Below are positions 1-5,165 of a DNA stretch of 5,660 nt, one piece after another. Made by a program: the position numbers and the translations under genes. Every line of letters begins with the position of its first letter. Within the stretch, counting starts at the first letter, position 1. The notes under the pieces were generated by a model. The model was not told where the DNA came from. It made no database searches and was given only the letters and a program-made list of their open reading frames with translations. The DNA is from Clostridia bacterium. GTDB lineage: Bacteria; Bacillota; Clostridia; Oscillospirales; Acutalibacteraceae. The DNA lies in assembly GCA_900767015.1 (NCBI GenBank), contig CAAFXQ010000098.1, positions 1-5,660 of the forward strand, written 5' to 3'.

Positions 1-20
1 ACACGACGCTCTTCCGATCT
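1..20. other. Illumina sequencing adapter remnant
   Basis: These 20 bases match exactly the last 20 bases of the Illumina TruSeq universal adapter / read 1 primer, ending in CTCTTCCGATCT. This is library sequence left untrimmed at the contig edge, not genomic DNA. Genomic sequence should be read from base 21. The adapter happens to leave the downstream reading frame open, so automated gene calling could add false residues to the N-terminus of the next gene. Confidence 0.97.
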
Positions 21-602
21 TGTGTCAATCCCGACGGAACCGAAATCGCCGTGAACGGTTCCGAGGGGGCGAAATCGCTGAAAAAGTACGTCGAACAGAT
101 TTCGGACGGGGATTTTTCAAAATACAACGCAAACGCAAAAGGTGTTGATATCAACCACAATTTCAATGCCGGATGGCAGACGCTTCGGCAGATTGAAATC
201 GAAAACGGGATCACGGGACCGTCCGGACGTCAATACGGCGGAGAATACCCCGAGAGCGAAGCGGAAACAAGGGCCATGGCAGCCCTTTGCCGGAAAGAGC
301 CGTTCAGGCAGGTGATGGCGGTTCACAGTCAGGGGGAAGAATTATATTGGCAATACGGAGAGAATACCCCTGCGCAGGCCGAAATGATGGCAAAAATTCT
401 TGCCGACTCGTGTTCTTACACCCTTGTCAACAACGGCGGTCTTGCGTCGCACGGCGGATTCAAGGATTGGTTCATCGATGAATTCGGCAGACCCGGATTC
501 ACACTTGAAATAGGTAAGGGGGAAAACCCGCTGCCCATCAGTGACTTTCCGAAGATTTATGCCCGGATTGAGGAAGCGCTCCTGATTTTTTCCCTGATGT
601 GA
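21..602 (+). CDS. M14 zinc carboxypeptidase, gamma-D-glutamyl-diaminopimelate peptidase type (5'-truncated)
   Basis: This is the C-terminal 193 residues of a peptidase M14 domain. The frame is open into the contig edge, so the true start is missing; the GTG at 51 lies inside the domain and is not the start. Numbering from base 21, visible family motifs are NPDG (3-6), GVDINHNF (41-48), HSQGEELYW (102-110, His102 the third zinc ligand) and a C-terminal block with ASHGGFKDWF (142-151), then RPGFTLEIGKGENPLP (157-172), where Glu163 is the expected catalytic base. The HxxE zinc ligand pair lies upstream and is lost with the truncation. The motif pattern and the NHNF variant, with His where classical carboxypeptidases have Arg in NRNF, fit enzymes cutting gamma-D-Glu-meso-DAP bonds in peptidoglycan peptides. 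That role implies cell-wall recycling, sporulation or remodelling. No LysM or other domain follows. The gene is convergent with the hexosaminidase operon. The family is well supported; the exact substrate is inferred. Confidence 0.9.
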   Translation, partial: CVNPDGTEIAVNGSEGAKSLKKYVEQISDGDFSKYNANAKGVDINHNFNAGWQTLRQIEIENGITGPSGRQYGGEYPESEAETRAMAALCRKEPFRQVMAVHSQGEELYWQYGENTPAQAEMMAKILADSCSYTLVNNGGLASHGGFKDWFIDEFGRPGFTLEIGKGENPLPISDFPKIYARIEEALLIFSLM

Positions 603-615
603 GGACGCCAAGGGA

Positions 616-691
616 ATGAAGTGCGCCTGACGGCGCATGAAGCAGCGCAGGACGCTATGAAGTGCGGCGGAGCCGCATGAAGTGTGCCCGA
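616..691. repeat. Tandem palindromic units spaced by ATGAAG
   Basis: Four copies of ATGAAG start at 616, 637, 657 and 677, a 20-21 base period, each followed by a small palindrome. Unit 1 has stem TGCGCC/GGCGCA (622-627 with 632-637). Unit 2 has the weaker stem AGCG/CGCT (644-647 with 653-656). Unit 3 has stem TGCGGC/GCCGCA (663-668 with 672-677). Unit 4 begins TGTGCCCGA (683-691) and finds its partner only at 758-766. The spacer motif is constant while the stem sequences differ but still pair. The array starts 13 bases after the M14 stop codon, so it forms the 3' end of that transcript and may act as a terminator or RNA-protecting structure. It resembles small palindromic repeats of gut Clostridia; the function is unknown. 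Confidence 0.8.
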
Positions 692-766
692 GGAGATCTC
701 AGATATCAGAAGTCAGATGTCAGAATTTATGCCGGAACCAAACGGGAAAATATTGCTTCGGGCACA
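683..766. repeat. Split palindrome with 66-base insert
   Basis: TGTGCCCGA at 683-691 is perfectly complementary to TCGGGCACA at 758-766. The other units of this array have loops of only 3-5 bases, but here the arms are separated by 66 bases that contain the heptamer array. The simplest reading is that another element inserted into the loop of the fourth unit. The ATGAAG expected after the right arm is absent. Confidence 0.6.
699..726. repeat. Heptamer tandem array, TCAGAWR-like
   Basis: There are four consecutive 7-base units: TCAGATA, TCAGAAG, TCAGATG and TCAGAAT. This is a short tandemly repeated repetitive (STRR-type) array. It is unrelated in sequence to the other heptamer array at 1498-1525 but has the same unit length and copy number. 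A period of seven does not keep a triplet frame, so it is not coding. Confidence 0.8.
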
Positions 767-857
767 TTGTGGTCGCGGAGAACCTTTGTGCCAATGGAAA
801 GCTATTTCCCGCAGAAACAGTTTTTATCTATCGGAAAGCCGGTAGATTATAAGTGAC
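767..857. other. Intergenic stretch without recognisable gene
   Basis: I see no gene, promoter or clear RNA here. The only structure is TGTGCC at 787-792, which could pair with GGCACA at 761-766 as an alternative to the split palindrome. An open frame over 662-856 begins inside the hairpin array, lacks a ribosome binding site and has no family resemblance, so it is not called. Confidence 0.6.
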
Positions 858-902
858 GGTCAGCAGGGCGGCTGACGGGAAAGCCTCATCTGACGGCGGG
901 AC

Positions 903-981
903 GGCGGCCGACAAAACCTGCGGTTTTGCTTTGCCGTGCCGACGGCACGGCAAATGTGCGGCTTCGCCGCACACGGCCGCC
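903..981. repeat. Module C, left copy: outer stem enclosing three hairpins
   Basis: An outer 8-bp stem (GGCGGCCG 903-910 with CGGCCGCC 974-981) encloses three perfect hairpins: AAAACC/GGTTTT (913-918 with 922-927), the 11-bp TTTGCCGTGCC/GGCACGGCAAA (930-940 with 944-954) and TGTGCGGC/GCCGCACA (955-962 with 966-973). All three have 3-base loops. The result is cloverleaf-like, but there is no anticodon or acceptor end, so it is not a tRNA. Comparison with the right copy shows paired, compensatory changes. Confidence 0.8.
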
Positions 982-985
982 TTGG

Positions 986-1103
986 AACCCCTCTGTCAGC
1001 GAAGCTGACATCTCCCCTTTCAGGGGAGAATCGTTATATAACGAACTAGATGAAATATTTTTCTCCCCTGAAAGGGGAGATGTCGCAGGGCGACAGAGGG
1101 GTT
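986..1103. repeat. Module A, left copy: MITE-like palindrome
   Basis: The termini are perfect 12-base complements (986-997 with 1092-1103, AACCCCTCTGTC). Inside each end lies a variable tip hairpin followed by an 8-bp hairpin. The left tip is GTCAGC/GCTGAC (995-1000 with 1004-1009). The right tip is GTCGC/GCGAC (1082-1086 with 1090-1094). The 8-bp hairpins are TCTCCCCT/AGGGGAGA at 1011-1029 and 1062-1080. About 30 AT-rich bases separate the halves. Apart from the tips, the two terminal arms are almost identical over roughly 45 bases. No target-site duplication is evident. Confidence 0.85.
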
Positions 1104-1144
1104 TCCCGCTGACCGTCAGCACTCGGTAAAATTCAGCTTAGCTT

Positions 1145-1265
1145 ACTCCCTCCGACGGCTGACGCCGCCACCTCCCTCACGAGGGAGGCTATATTGCCTT
1201 TCTTTGAGGTTCAATGATATTTGGCTCCCTCTTTGAGGGAGCTGTCACGAAGTGACTGAGGGAGT
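1145..1265. repeat. Module B, left copy: MITE-like palindrome
   Basis: The ends ACTCCCTC (1145-1152) and GAGGGAGT (1258-1265) are complementary. Inside are a tip hairpin CGGC/GCCG (1156-1159 with 1164-1167), CCTCCCTC/GAGGGAGG (1171-1178 with 1181-1188), GCTCCCTC/GAGGGAGC (1224-1231 with 1235-1242) and a second tip hairpin GTCAC/GTGAC (1244-1248 with 1252-1256). The plan (end stem, variable tip, strong CT-rich hairpin, AT-rich middle, mirror image) is the same as in module A although the sequence differs. Confidence 0.82.
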
Positions 1266-1273
1266 TCTCACTA

Positions 1274-1330
1274 CCGACTTACGGCTCGGGCACTCTGCTT
1301 TCAATCAAGCACCATGCACCCCGGGATTGG
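1274..1330. repeat. Conserved linker D, left copy
   Basis: This 57-base block matches the reverse complement of 5207-5263 at 54 of 57 positions, with differences only at 1305, 1317 and 1318. The first 31 bases are identical. Unlike modules A-C it is not dominated by long palindromes, so its conservation is not explained by stem structure alone. Confidence 0.8.
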
Positions 1331-1366
1331 AGTCGCCCTGCGACCGGGATTGGTATCGCCATGCGA
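1321..1366. repeat. Two 23-base tandem units
   Basis: Units 1321-1343 and 1344-1366 both begin CCGGGATTGG and end TGCGA, differing at three positions. The first carries the palindrome GTCGC/GCGAC (1332-1336 with 1340-1344). The right arm holds one such unit and then an 11-base-period GGCGGTCGCA repeat instead, so this inner edge varies between copies. Confidence 0.75.
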
Positions 1367-1421
1367 CAAGCTAAAACTTACCCGCATCTTCCCCCGAAGC
1401 CGCCGAGGCAACCGTCAGTTG

Positions 1422-1454
1422 ATTTTCCTACACGGAAAATGCCCTCTGCGGGCA
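1422..1454 (-). terminator. Weak intrinsic terminator candidate after GH20 operon
   Basis: In the direction of the hexosaminidase operon, a TGCCC/GGGCA hairpin (1454-1450 with 1444-1440) is followed by TTTTCC. That sequence itself forms a second 7-bp hairpin, GGAAAAT/ATTTTCC (1434-1440 with 1422-1428). The first stem is only 5 bp and the U-tract only four bases, so termination here would be weak. The composite repeat further down is a possible additional 3' structure. Confidence 0.35.
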
Positions 1455-1497
1455 ATATTGGTCATTTGGAGAAGTGTAAACCCGCAACCTCAACTGT

Positions 1498-1525
1498 TAT
1501 CTATTCTCTATTATCTATTATCTAA
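1498..1525. repeat. Heptamer tandem array, TATCTAT-like
   Basis: Four 7-base units TATCTAT, TCTCTAT, TATCTAT and TATCTAA begin 2 bases beyond the stop codon of the second hexosaminidase gene, so they form the very start of its 3' untranslated region. On the operon's strand the unit reads ATAGATA. This is the second four-copy heptamer array in the window. Confidence 0.8.
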
Positions 1526-1527
1526 AT

Positions 1528-3141
1528 TTACGGCTCAACCGTTTTACTCATGCGGTATTCACAATCATAATCGTCCGGGGACGTTCCGGCTTTTTTGGCA
1601 AGCAAGGCCCGCTTGATTGCGTTTTTGCCGAAAGTGACCTCGTCCGCACCGCAATAGATGCCGTTCGCCCGGAGCAGAGCCTTGTGCGCCTGAAGTCTTG
1701 AAAGGAAATTTTTGTAATCCTTGCTGCTTTCGTCCGTCCATGCACATTCGGCAAGGGCAAGCGAACGAAGCGACAGCTTGAAGAAAAGCTGTTCCTCGCT
1801 GTCGGTCCATTCCGTCCAGTTTTCTCCCTCTAAGCCGAGCACGCTTCCGAGACACTCTTTCGGCACGTTGTTTTTCGTCGGGTCAAAGGTATAGGCGTTT
1901 TTGACCGACGCATACGAATACTTCATATCGAAATAAAAAGCTTTGTGACAGCTCAAAACGACCTTGCCGCCTTTTTTCAGATGCTCGGTGACGTTCTTGT
2001 CCTTTCCGGGCGTCCAGTATTGGGCGACAACGTCACGGTCGATAAGCTTTGCGGCAAGCACCTCATTCCAGCCGACAAGCGTCTTACCGATTGACTTGAG
2101 ATGCTCGTTAATGCAGTTGGTAAAGTAGCCTTGCAGGGCGGTTTCGTCCTCAAGTCCCTCTTGCTTCATTTTTGCCTGACAGGCAGGACATTTTTTCCAT
2201 TCGTCTCTCGGCGCTTCATCTCCGCCGACATGGAAATACTCGAACGGGAAAAGCCCGGCAACCTCGTCGAGCACTTCGTAAACGAAGTCGTAAACCGAGT
2301 CCTTTCCGAGGCAAAGCGGACGGTTCCAATCCTTTATGCCCTTTGACGTGGGGATTCTTCCGCCGAAGTAGCCCGGTACCTCCCACGGAATTTCACGGCA
2401 GGCAAGCTGATTGTAGGCGGCAAGTGCGGCGGCGCTGTGAGCCGGAAAATCAATTTCGGGGATAATATCAATACAGCGTTTTTTCGCATATTCAACGATT
2501 TCTTTGATGTCCTCGTGGGTGTAATAGCCCTCGACCGGCGCCGGGTCAACCTCGGTGCTTTTCCAGTTTTTCAGCTGCGTGCCGACTCTCTTGCTTCCGA
2601 TTTCGGTCAGAAGCGGATATTTTTTGATTTCGATCCGCCAGCCCTGATCGTCCGTCAGATGCCAATGGAAAACATTGAGCTTATACATCGCCATGAAATC
2701 AAGCAGCTTTTTGACGGTTTCTTTTCCGAAGAAATGGCGACTTTCGTCAAGCTGAAGCCCTCTCCAGCCGAAACGGGGCGAATCATTTGTGATTTTTACA
2801 AAATTCGAAGAAAGTATCTTCTTGTTTTCGATGTCACAGCCGAATAGCTGGCGAAGTGTCTGAAGCCCGTAAAAGGCGCCCGTGTAGCACGAGGCGAAAA
2901 CTCTTGCACCGCTTTTGTCAACGATGAGCGAGTAGCTTTCCTTTCCCTCGTCGGGGTCAAAGATAAAGCTGATGCAGGCGGCGCTTTTATCCTCTTTGAA
3001 TTGACAGTGCATTACCTCTTCGAGCATCTCGGAAATATCCGAAAGTTCGGGACTGATAAAGCAGGTTGCTTCGCTTTTGTTAAATGAAAAGTAGTCGTTG
3101 GTTTCCACGATGTTTTTCGGCATCGGTATAATGTTAGCCAT
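1528..3141 (-). CDS. Beta-N-acetylhexosaminidase, GH20 (second gene of operon)
   Basis: This 537-residue glycoside hydrolase family 20 enzyme removes terminal beta-linked GlcNAc or GalNAc by substrate-assisted catalysis. An N-terminal GH20b-like domain (about 1-115) precedes the (beta/alpha)8 catalytic domain. Visible motifs are WRG with substrate-binding Arg127, KLNVFHWHLTDDQGWR (154-169), PEIDFPAHS (228-236), the catalytic pair Asp308-Glu309 in HVGGDEAP, CPAC (318-321), GWNE (357-360), QYW (374-376) and WTEW (442-445). PAH replaces the more usual PGH. There is no signal peptide or membrane segment, so it is probably cytoplasmic and acts on imported oligosaccharides. The ATG at 3141 is preferred to the upstream ATG at 3165 because GGAGG lies 8 bases before it, and the 3165 start would overlap the upstream gene. 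It begins 17 bases after the first GH20 stop, which suggests translational coupling. It is a diverged paralogue of that gene; exact substrate unknown. Confidence 0.95.
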   Translation of the reverse strand: MANIIPMPKNIVETNDYFSFNKSEATCFISPELSDISEMLEEVMHCQFKEDKSAACISFIFDPDEGKESYSLIVDKSGARVFASCYTGAFYGLQTLRQLFGCDIENKKILSSNFVKITNDSPRFGWRGLQLDESRHFFGKETVKKLLDFMAMYKLNVFHWHLTDDQGWRIEIKKYPLLTEIGSKRVGTQLKNWKSTEVDPAPVEGYYTHEDIKEIVEYAKKRCIDIIPEIDFPAHSAAALAAYNQLACREIPWEVPGYFGGRIPTSKGIKDWNRPLCLGKDSVYDFVYEVLDEVAGLFPFEYFHVGGDEAPRDEWKKCPACQAKMKQEGLEDETALQGYFTNCINEHLKSIGKTLVGWNEVLAAKLIDRDVVAQYWTPGKDKNVTEHLKKGGKVVLSCHKAFYFDMKYSYASVKNAYTFDPTKNNVPKECLGSVLGLEGENWTEWTDSEEQLFFKLSLRSLALAECAWTDESSKDYKNFLSRLQAHKALLRANGIYCGADEVTFGKNAIKRALLAKKAGTSPDDYDCEYRMSKTVEP

Positions 3142-3149
3142 GGTTGTAT

Positions 3150-3154
3150 CCTCC
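3150..3154 (-). promoter_or_regulatory. Ribosome binding site deciding the start of the second GH20 gene
   Basis: GGAGG on the minus strand lies 8 bases before the ATG at 3141 and just after the stop codon of the upstream gene (3159-3161). It lies inside the extension that the 3165 start would add, which argues for the shorter protein. Confidence 0.85.
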
Positions 3155-3158
3155 GTTT

Positions 3159-4757
3159 TCAGCATGATATCTCTTTATTTATATTCATTTTTTCGGCTTC
3201 TTTTTCGGCTTTCCGGTCATCAAGAATGTTGTGCAGTCCCTGCCAGTGAAGCTTCCGTCTTTCGAACCAGAGCAGATAGCCGTATTTTCTCAAAGGAAGC
3301 GGCATCGCCTGCTTTTTTGATGCGTAGTCGAACGGTAAGGCGTCAAGAAGTCTTTCATACGCTTTCAGACCGGCGAGAAACTCCTTGAAATTCCGGTTTT
3401 TCTTTTCCGTCCAGACGTTTTCGGAAAAGGCACCGAGCCTCGGGAACGTGCAGTAGCCTGCCTTTTCCATGGACGGGACATATTCCGTCCACAGGCACGC
3501 TTCGGCACCTAAAAGATTGTCCGGCTTTTCAAAGTCGCCCGGAAAAGCGTCGTTTTCGTAGGTTTGTTTTAAATTGATTTTTCCGTAGGGCAAGTCAAGA
3601 TAAAAGGCGTCCGAGCGGGAAGAAATGACTTTGCGTGTACCGTTCGCTTCGTTTGTCAGTTCGCCGGGAACGTCTTTTTGACCCCAATACTGAAAGATAA
3701 TATCGCTGTTATAGCGGTTATCGGTGTTTTCGTCGTACCACATGACGGGCTGAACACCCTTTTCGGTAAGATGAGAAGCCAGACGGTTGATATAGTAAGC
3801 GTGAAGTCCTTTTTCGTCCGTTAGCCCCAATTCTTTCATTCTTTTCTGACAGTCGGGGCAGATTTTCCACCGCATTGTCGGCACTTCATCGCCGCCCAAG
3901 TGAACGATTCCGTCGGGAAACATTTCGCAGATTTCGTCGAGCACGTCAAACATGAATGCAAACGTGCTTTCCTTTCCGACGCAAAGAACGTCATGCTTGA
4001 CGCCCGAATGGGTCGCAACGTCCAACTGCCGGTTGAAGCACGAAAGCGACGGATAAGCCGCTATCGCCGAGACGACATGGCCGGGCGAATCAATTTCGGG
4101 AATGACCTTTATGTATCTTTCGTGGGCATAGCGGACAATTTCTTCAATGTCTGCTTTCGAATAAAATCCGCCGTGCGGCGTTTTTCCGAAGTTTGTGTAC
4201 GCTCTTTGCGAGCCGATCTGCGCTAAAAGGAGCTTACTGTAAATCTCAACCCGCCAGCCCTGATCGTCCGTCAGGTGCCAGTGAAAGACGTTCAGCTTGT
4301 GAAGCGCCATCGCATCAAGAAACAGCTTGACGGCTTCGACGGTGAAAAAGTACCGGCTGACGTCGAGCATAAAGCCCCGGTAAGAACAGACGGGATAGTC
4401 GTCAATCTGTAACTGAGGAAGCCTGCCTTTTGACTGCAAAAACAGCTGCTTAAGCGTCTGGACGGCGTAAAAAGCCCCGGCCTCATCGTGCGCCTTAATC
4501 TGTATTTTGTGTTCGCTGACAGAAAGCCGGTAGCTTTCGTCTTTTCCGGTGCGGTCAAGCTCAAAATACACGGTTTCCGTACCCGAGCCCATCGGGTCAA
4601 AGCCGAAAACCTTGGAAATAAAGTCGGAAAGGTCTTTTGCCGCATTTTTACAGCCCGACCCGACCTGAAAATTGAGCATTTCGTCAAGCTCAAAAACCGC
4701 TTCACCCTCGGAACCCGTAAAGCTTTGCGGCTTAGGGATAATATGGAAATTCATCAT
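3159..4757 (-). CDS. Beta-N-acetylhexosaminidase, GH20 (first gene of operon)
   Basis: This is a 532-residue GH20 exo-beta-N-acetylhexosaminidase. A GH20b-like N-terminal domain (about 1-115, with GAFYAVQTLKQLF at 94-106) leads into the catalytic barrel: YRG with Arg127, LDVSRYFF (131-138), KLNVFHWHLTDDQGWR (154-169), PEIDSPGH (220-227), the catalytic pair Asp290-Glu291 in HLGGDEVP, CPDC (300-303), QYWG (356-359) and LWTEY (422-426). All expected catalytic residues are present. The C-terminus ends in a charged tail (about 510-532) with no recognised domain. There is no signal peptide, so it is probably cytoplasmic. Key motifs fall at identical residue numbers in this protein and the downstream gene up to residue 169, so the two are paralogues, yet active-site surroundings differ and suggest split specificity. 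The start is fixed by an in-frame TAA at 4791-4793 with no start codon between it and the ATG at 4757; a second ATG follows immediately. Confidence 0.95.
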   Translation of the reverse strand: MMNFHIIPKPQSFTGSEGEAVFELDEMLNFQVGSGCKNAAKDLSDFISKVFGFDPMGSGTETVYFELDRTGKDESYRLSVSEHKIQIKAHDEAGAFYAVQTLKQLFLQSKGRLPQLQIDDYPVCSYRGFMLDVSRYFFTVEAVKLFLDAMALHKLNVFHWHLTDDQGWRVEIYSKLLLAQIGSQRAYTNFGKTPHGGFYSKADIEEIVRYAHERYIKVIPEIDSPGHVVSAIAAYPSLSCFNRQLDVATHSGVKHDVLCVGKESTFAFMFDVLDEICEMFPDGIVHLGGDEVPTMRWKICPDCQKRMKELGLTDEKGLHAYYINRLASHLTEKGVQPVMWYDENTDNRYNSDIIFQYWGQKDVPGELTNEANGTRKVISSRSDAFYLDLPYGKINLKQTYENDAFPGDFEKPDNLLGAEACLWTEYVPSMEKAGYCTFPRLGAFSENVWTEKKNRNFKEFLAGLKAYERLLDALPFDYASKKQAMPLPLRKYGYLLWFERRKLHWQGLHNILDDRKAEKEAEKMNINKEISC

Positions 4758-4788
4758 TTTGAAAACGGCAAGAGCCGTTATTCTCCTT
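4758..4788 (-). promoter_or_regulatory. Ribosome binding site separated from the start by a hairpin
   Basis: On the minus strand AAGGAGAA (4788-4781) is a strong Shine-Dalgarno sequence, but 25 bases lie between its GGAG (4786-4783) and the ATG at 4757. That gap contains a perfect 6-bp stem AACGGC/GCCGTT (4779-4774 with 4769-4764) with a 4-base loop. Folding removes 16 bases from the path and leaves 9, an ordinary spacing. The sequence and distances are direct observations; the bridging role is inferred, by analogy with known cases of structure-corrected spacing such as phage T4 gene 38. Confidence 0.7.
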
Positions 4789-4820
4789 TGTTATAAATTC
4801 AATCAGACGTATACATAATA

Positions 4821-4849
4821 ATTATACAAGAATGGTTTTACTTTTTCAA
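4821..4849 (-). promoter_or_regulatory. Sigma-A promoter of the GH20 operon
   Basis: The minus strand carries TTGAAA (4849-4844), exactly 17 bases, then TATAAT (4826-4821). Initiation near 4814 would give a 5' untranslated region of about 57 bases ending in the hairpin-bridged ribosome binding site. No convincing operator or riboswitch is visible in that leader. Confidence 0.88.
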
Positions 4850-4934
4850 CGGCAATAGTACCGAATAAAGGCGAAAGAAAATGTTAAAAAAGCTACAAAA
4901 AATCCGTGCCGCCGTTTTATCTTCGGTAAAGTAC
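4850..4934. other. Divergent intergenic region
   Basis: This A-rich stretch lies between the two back-to-back promoters. The only dyad seen is TACCGAA (4859-4865) with TTCGGTA (4922-4928), 56 bases apart. It could be a regulator site or chance. Confidence 0.3.
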
Positions 4935-4963
4935 TTGATTTTAAGAGAGATTTATATTATAAT
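4935..4963 (+). promoter_or_regulatory. Sigma-A promoter of the SRP RNA gene
   Basis: TTGATT (4935-4940) and TATAAT (4958-4963) are separated by exactly 17 bases. Initiation is expected about 7 bases downstream, near 4970, in GGGC. A near-consensus element suits a strongly expressed stable RNA. Confidence 0.88.
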
Positions 4964-4969
4964 AGTCGG

Positions 4970-5165
4970 GCAACTGTGATAAGCGCAGTTGGCGTGCTGA
5001 AACAGGCATGATATTTTTATTGGGTCATGCGGCGGTGGGTCCTGTGCGACAGGGCGCCGTGAACCATGTCAGGCGGGAGACCGAGCAGCATTAAGCGGAA
5101 TGTCTGTGCGACACAGTCAGCGCCTGCCGTCGTGTGACCGAGTAAAGATGTCGTGGCTGTTTTTG
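4970..5165 (+). ncRNA. ffs: Signal recognition particle RNA, large bacterial type
   Basis: This is the RNA core of the signal recognition particle, which with Ffh targets nascent membrane and secreted proteins. Domain IV is at 5059-5095: GTGAACCATGTCAGG, then the apical CGG-GAGA-CCG hairpin (5074-5083), then AGCAGCATTAAG, keeping the CAGG and AGCAG internal-loop residues bound by Ffh. GGGTCCTGTGCGACAGGG upstream resembles the same region of Bacillus subtilis scRNA as I recall it. A helix of about 36 pairs joins 5002-5039 to 5123-5160, with G-G mismatches at 5006/5156 and 5022/5140. The 5' part has a hairpin CAACTG/CAGTTG (4971-4976 with 4986-4991) and GTG-TAAGCG and TGC blocks that partly line up with the Bacillus Alu domain, but it is shorter. 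The tetraloop is GAGA rather than the usual GGAA. The 3' end is inferred from the U-tract. Confidence 0.9.

Larger units (their letters stand above)
858..1366. repeat. Left arm of composite inverted repeat
   Basis: This block of about 509 bases matches the reverse complement of 5178-5660. The modules run in order: an outer edge with GGTCAG and CTGAC motifs, module C (903-981), module A (986-1103), module B (1145-1265), conserved linker D (1274-1330) and a 23-base tandem repeat (1321-1366). No transposase or other open frame is present, so it is a non-autonomous, MITE-like or REP-like composite. It lies between the convergent M14 gene and hexosaminidase operon. Reading away from the end of the hexosaminidase operon, the modules come in the order D, B, A, C, as they do downstream of the SRP gene. 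Confidence 0.88.

Noticed and set aside
51..602. GTG at 51 as start of a short complete M14 gene
   Set aside because: The frame is open upstream to the contig edge and the NPDG family motif lies before this codon, so the gene is truncated and does not start there.
616..726. Possible CRISPR array
   Set aside because: The ATGAAG units are 20-21 bases apart with self-complementary stems instead of unique spacers, and the heptamers have no spacers. No cas gene is present.
903..981. Cloverleaf-like fold suggesting a tRNA
   Set aside because: The outer stem is not a normal acceptor stem, there is no anticodon loop of seven bases or T-loop consensus, and all loops are three bases.
1314..1616. Open frame starting in the left arm; a related frame starts in the right arm (5223 down to 5017, minus strand), both beginning M(H/C)PGIGVALRP
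   Set aside because: The shared residues simply reflect the conserved repeat (linker D and tandem edge). The frames diverge at once outside it, lack ribosome binding sites, and overlap the GH20 gene and the SRP RNA.
3142..3165. Upstream ATG at 3165 for the second GH20 gene
   Set aside because: It overlaps the first gene and adds eight residues (MLKTEDTT) that encode the ribosome binding site of the better-placed ATG at 3141.
4859..4928. TACCGAA/TTCGGTA dyad between the divergent promoters as a regulator operator
   Set aside because: The half-sites are only seven bases and 56 bases apart, with no matching second site, so chance cannot be excluded.
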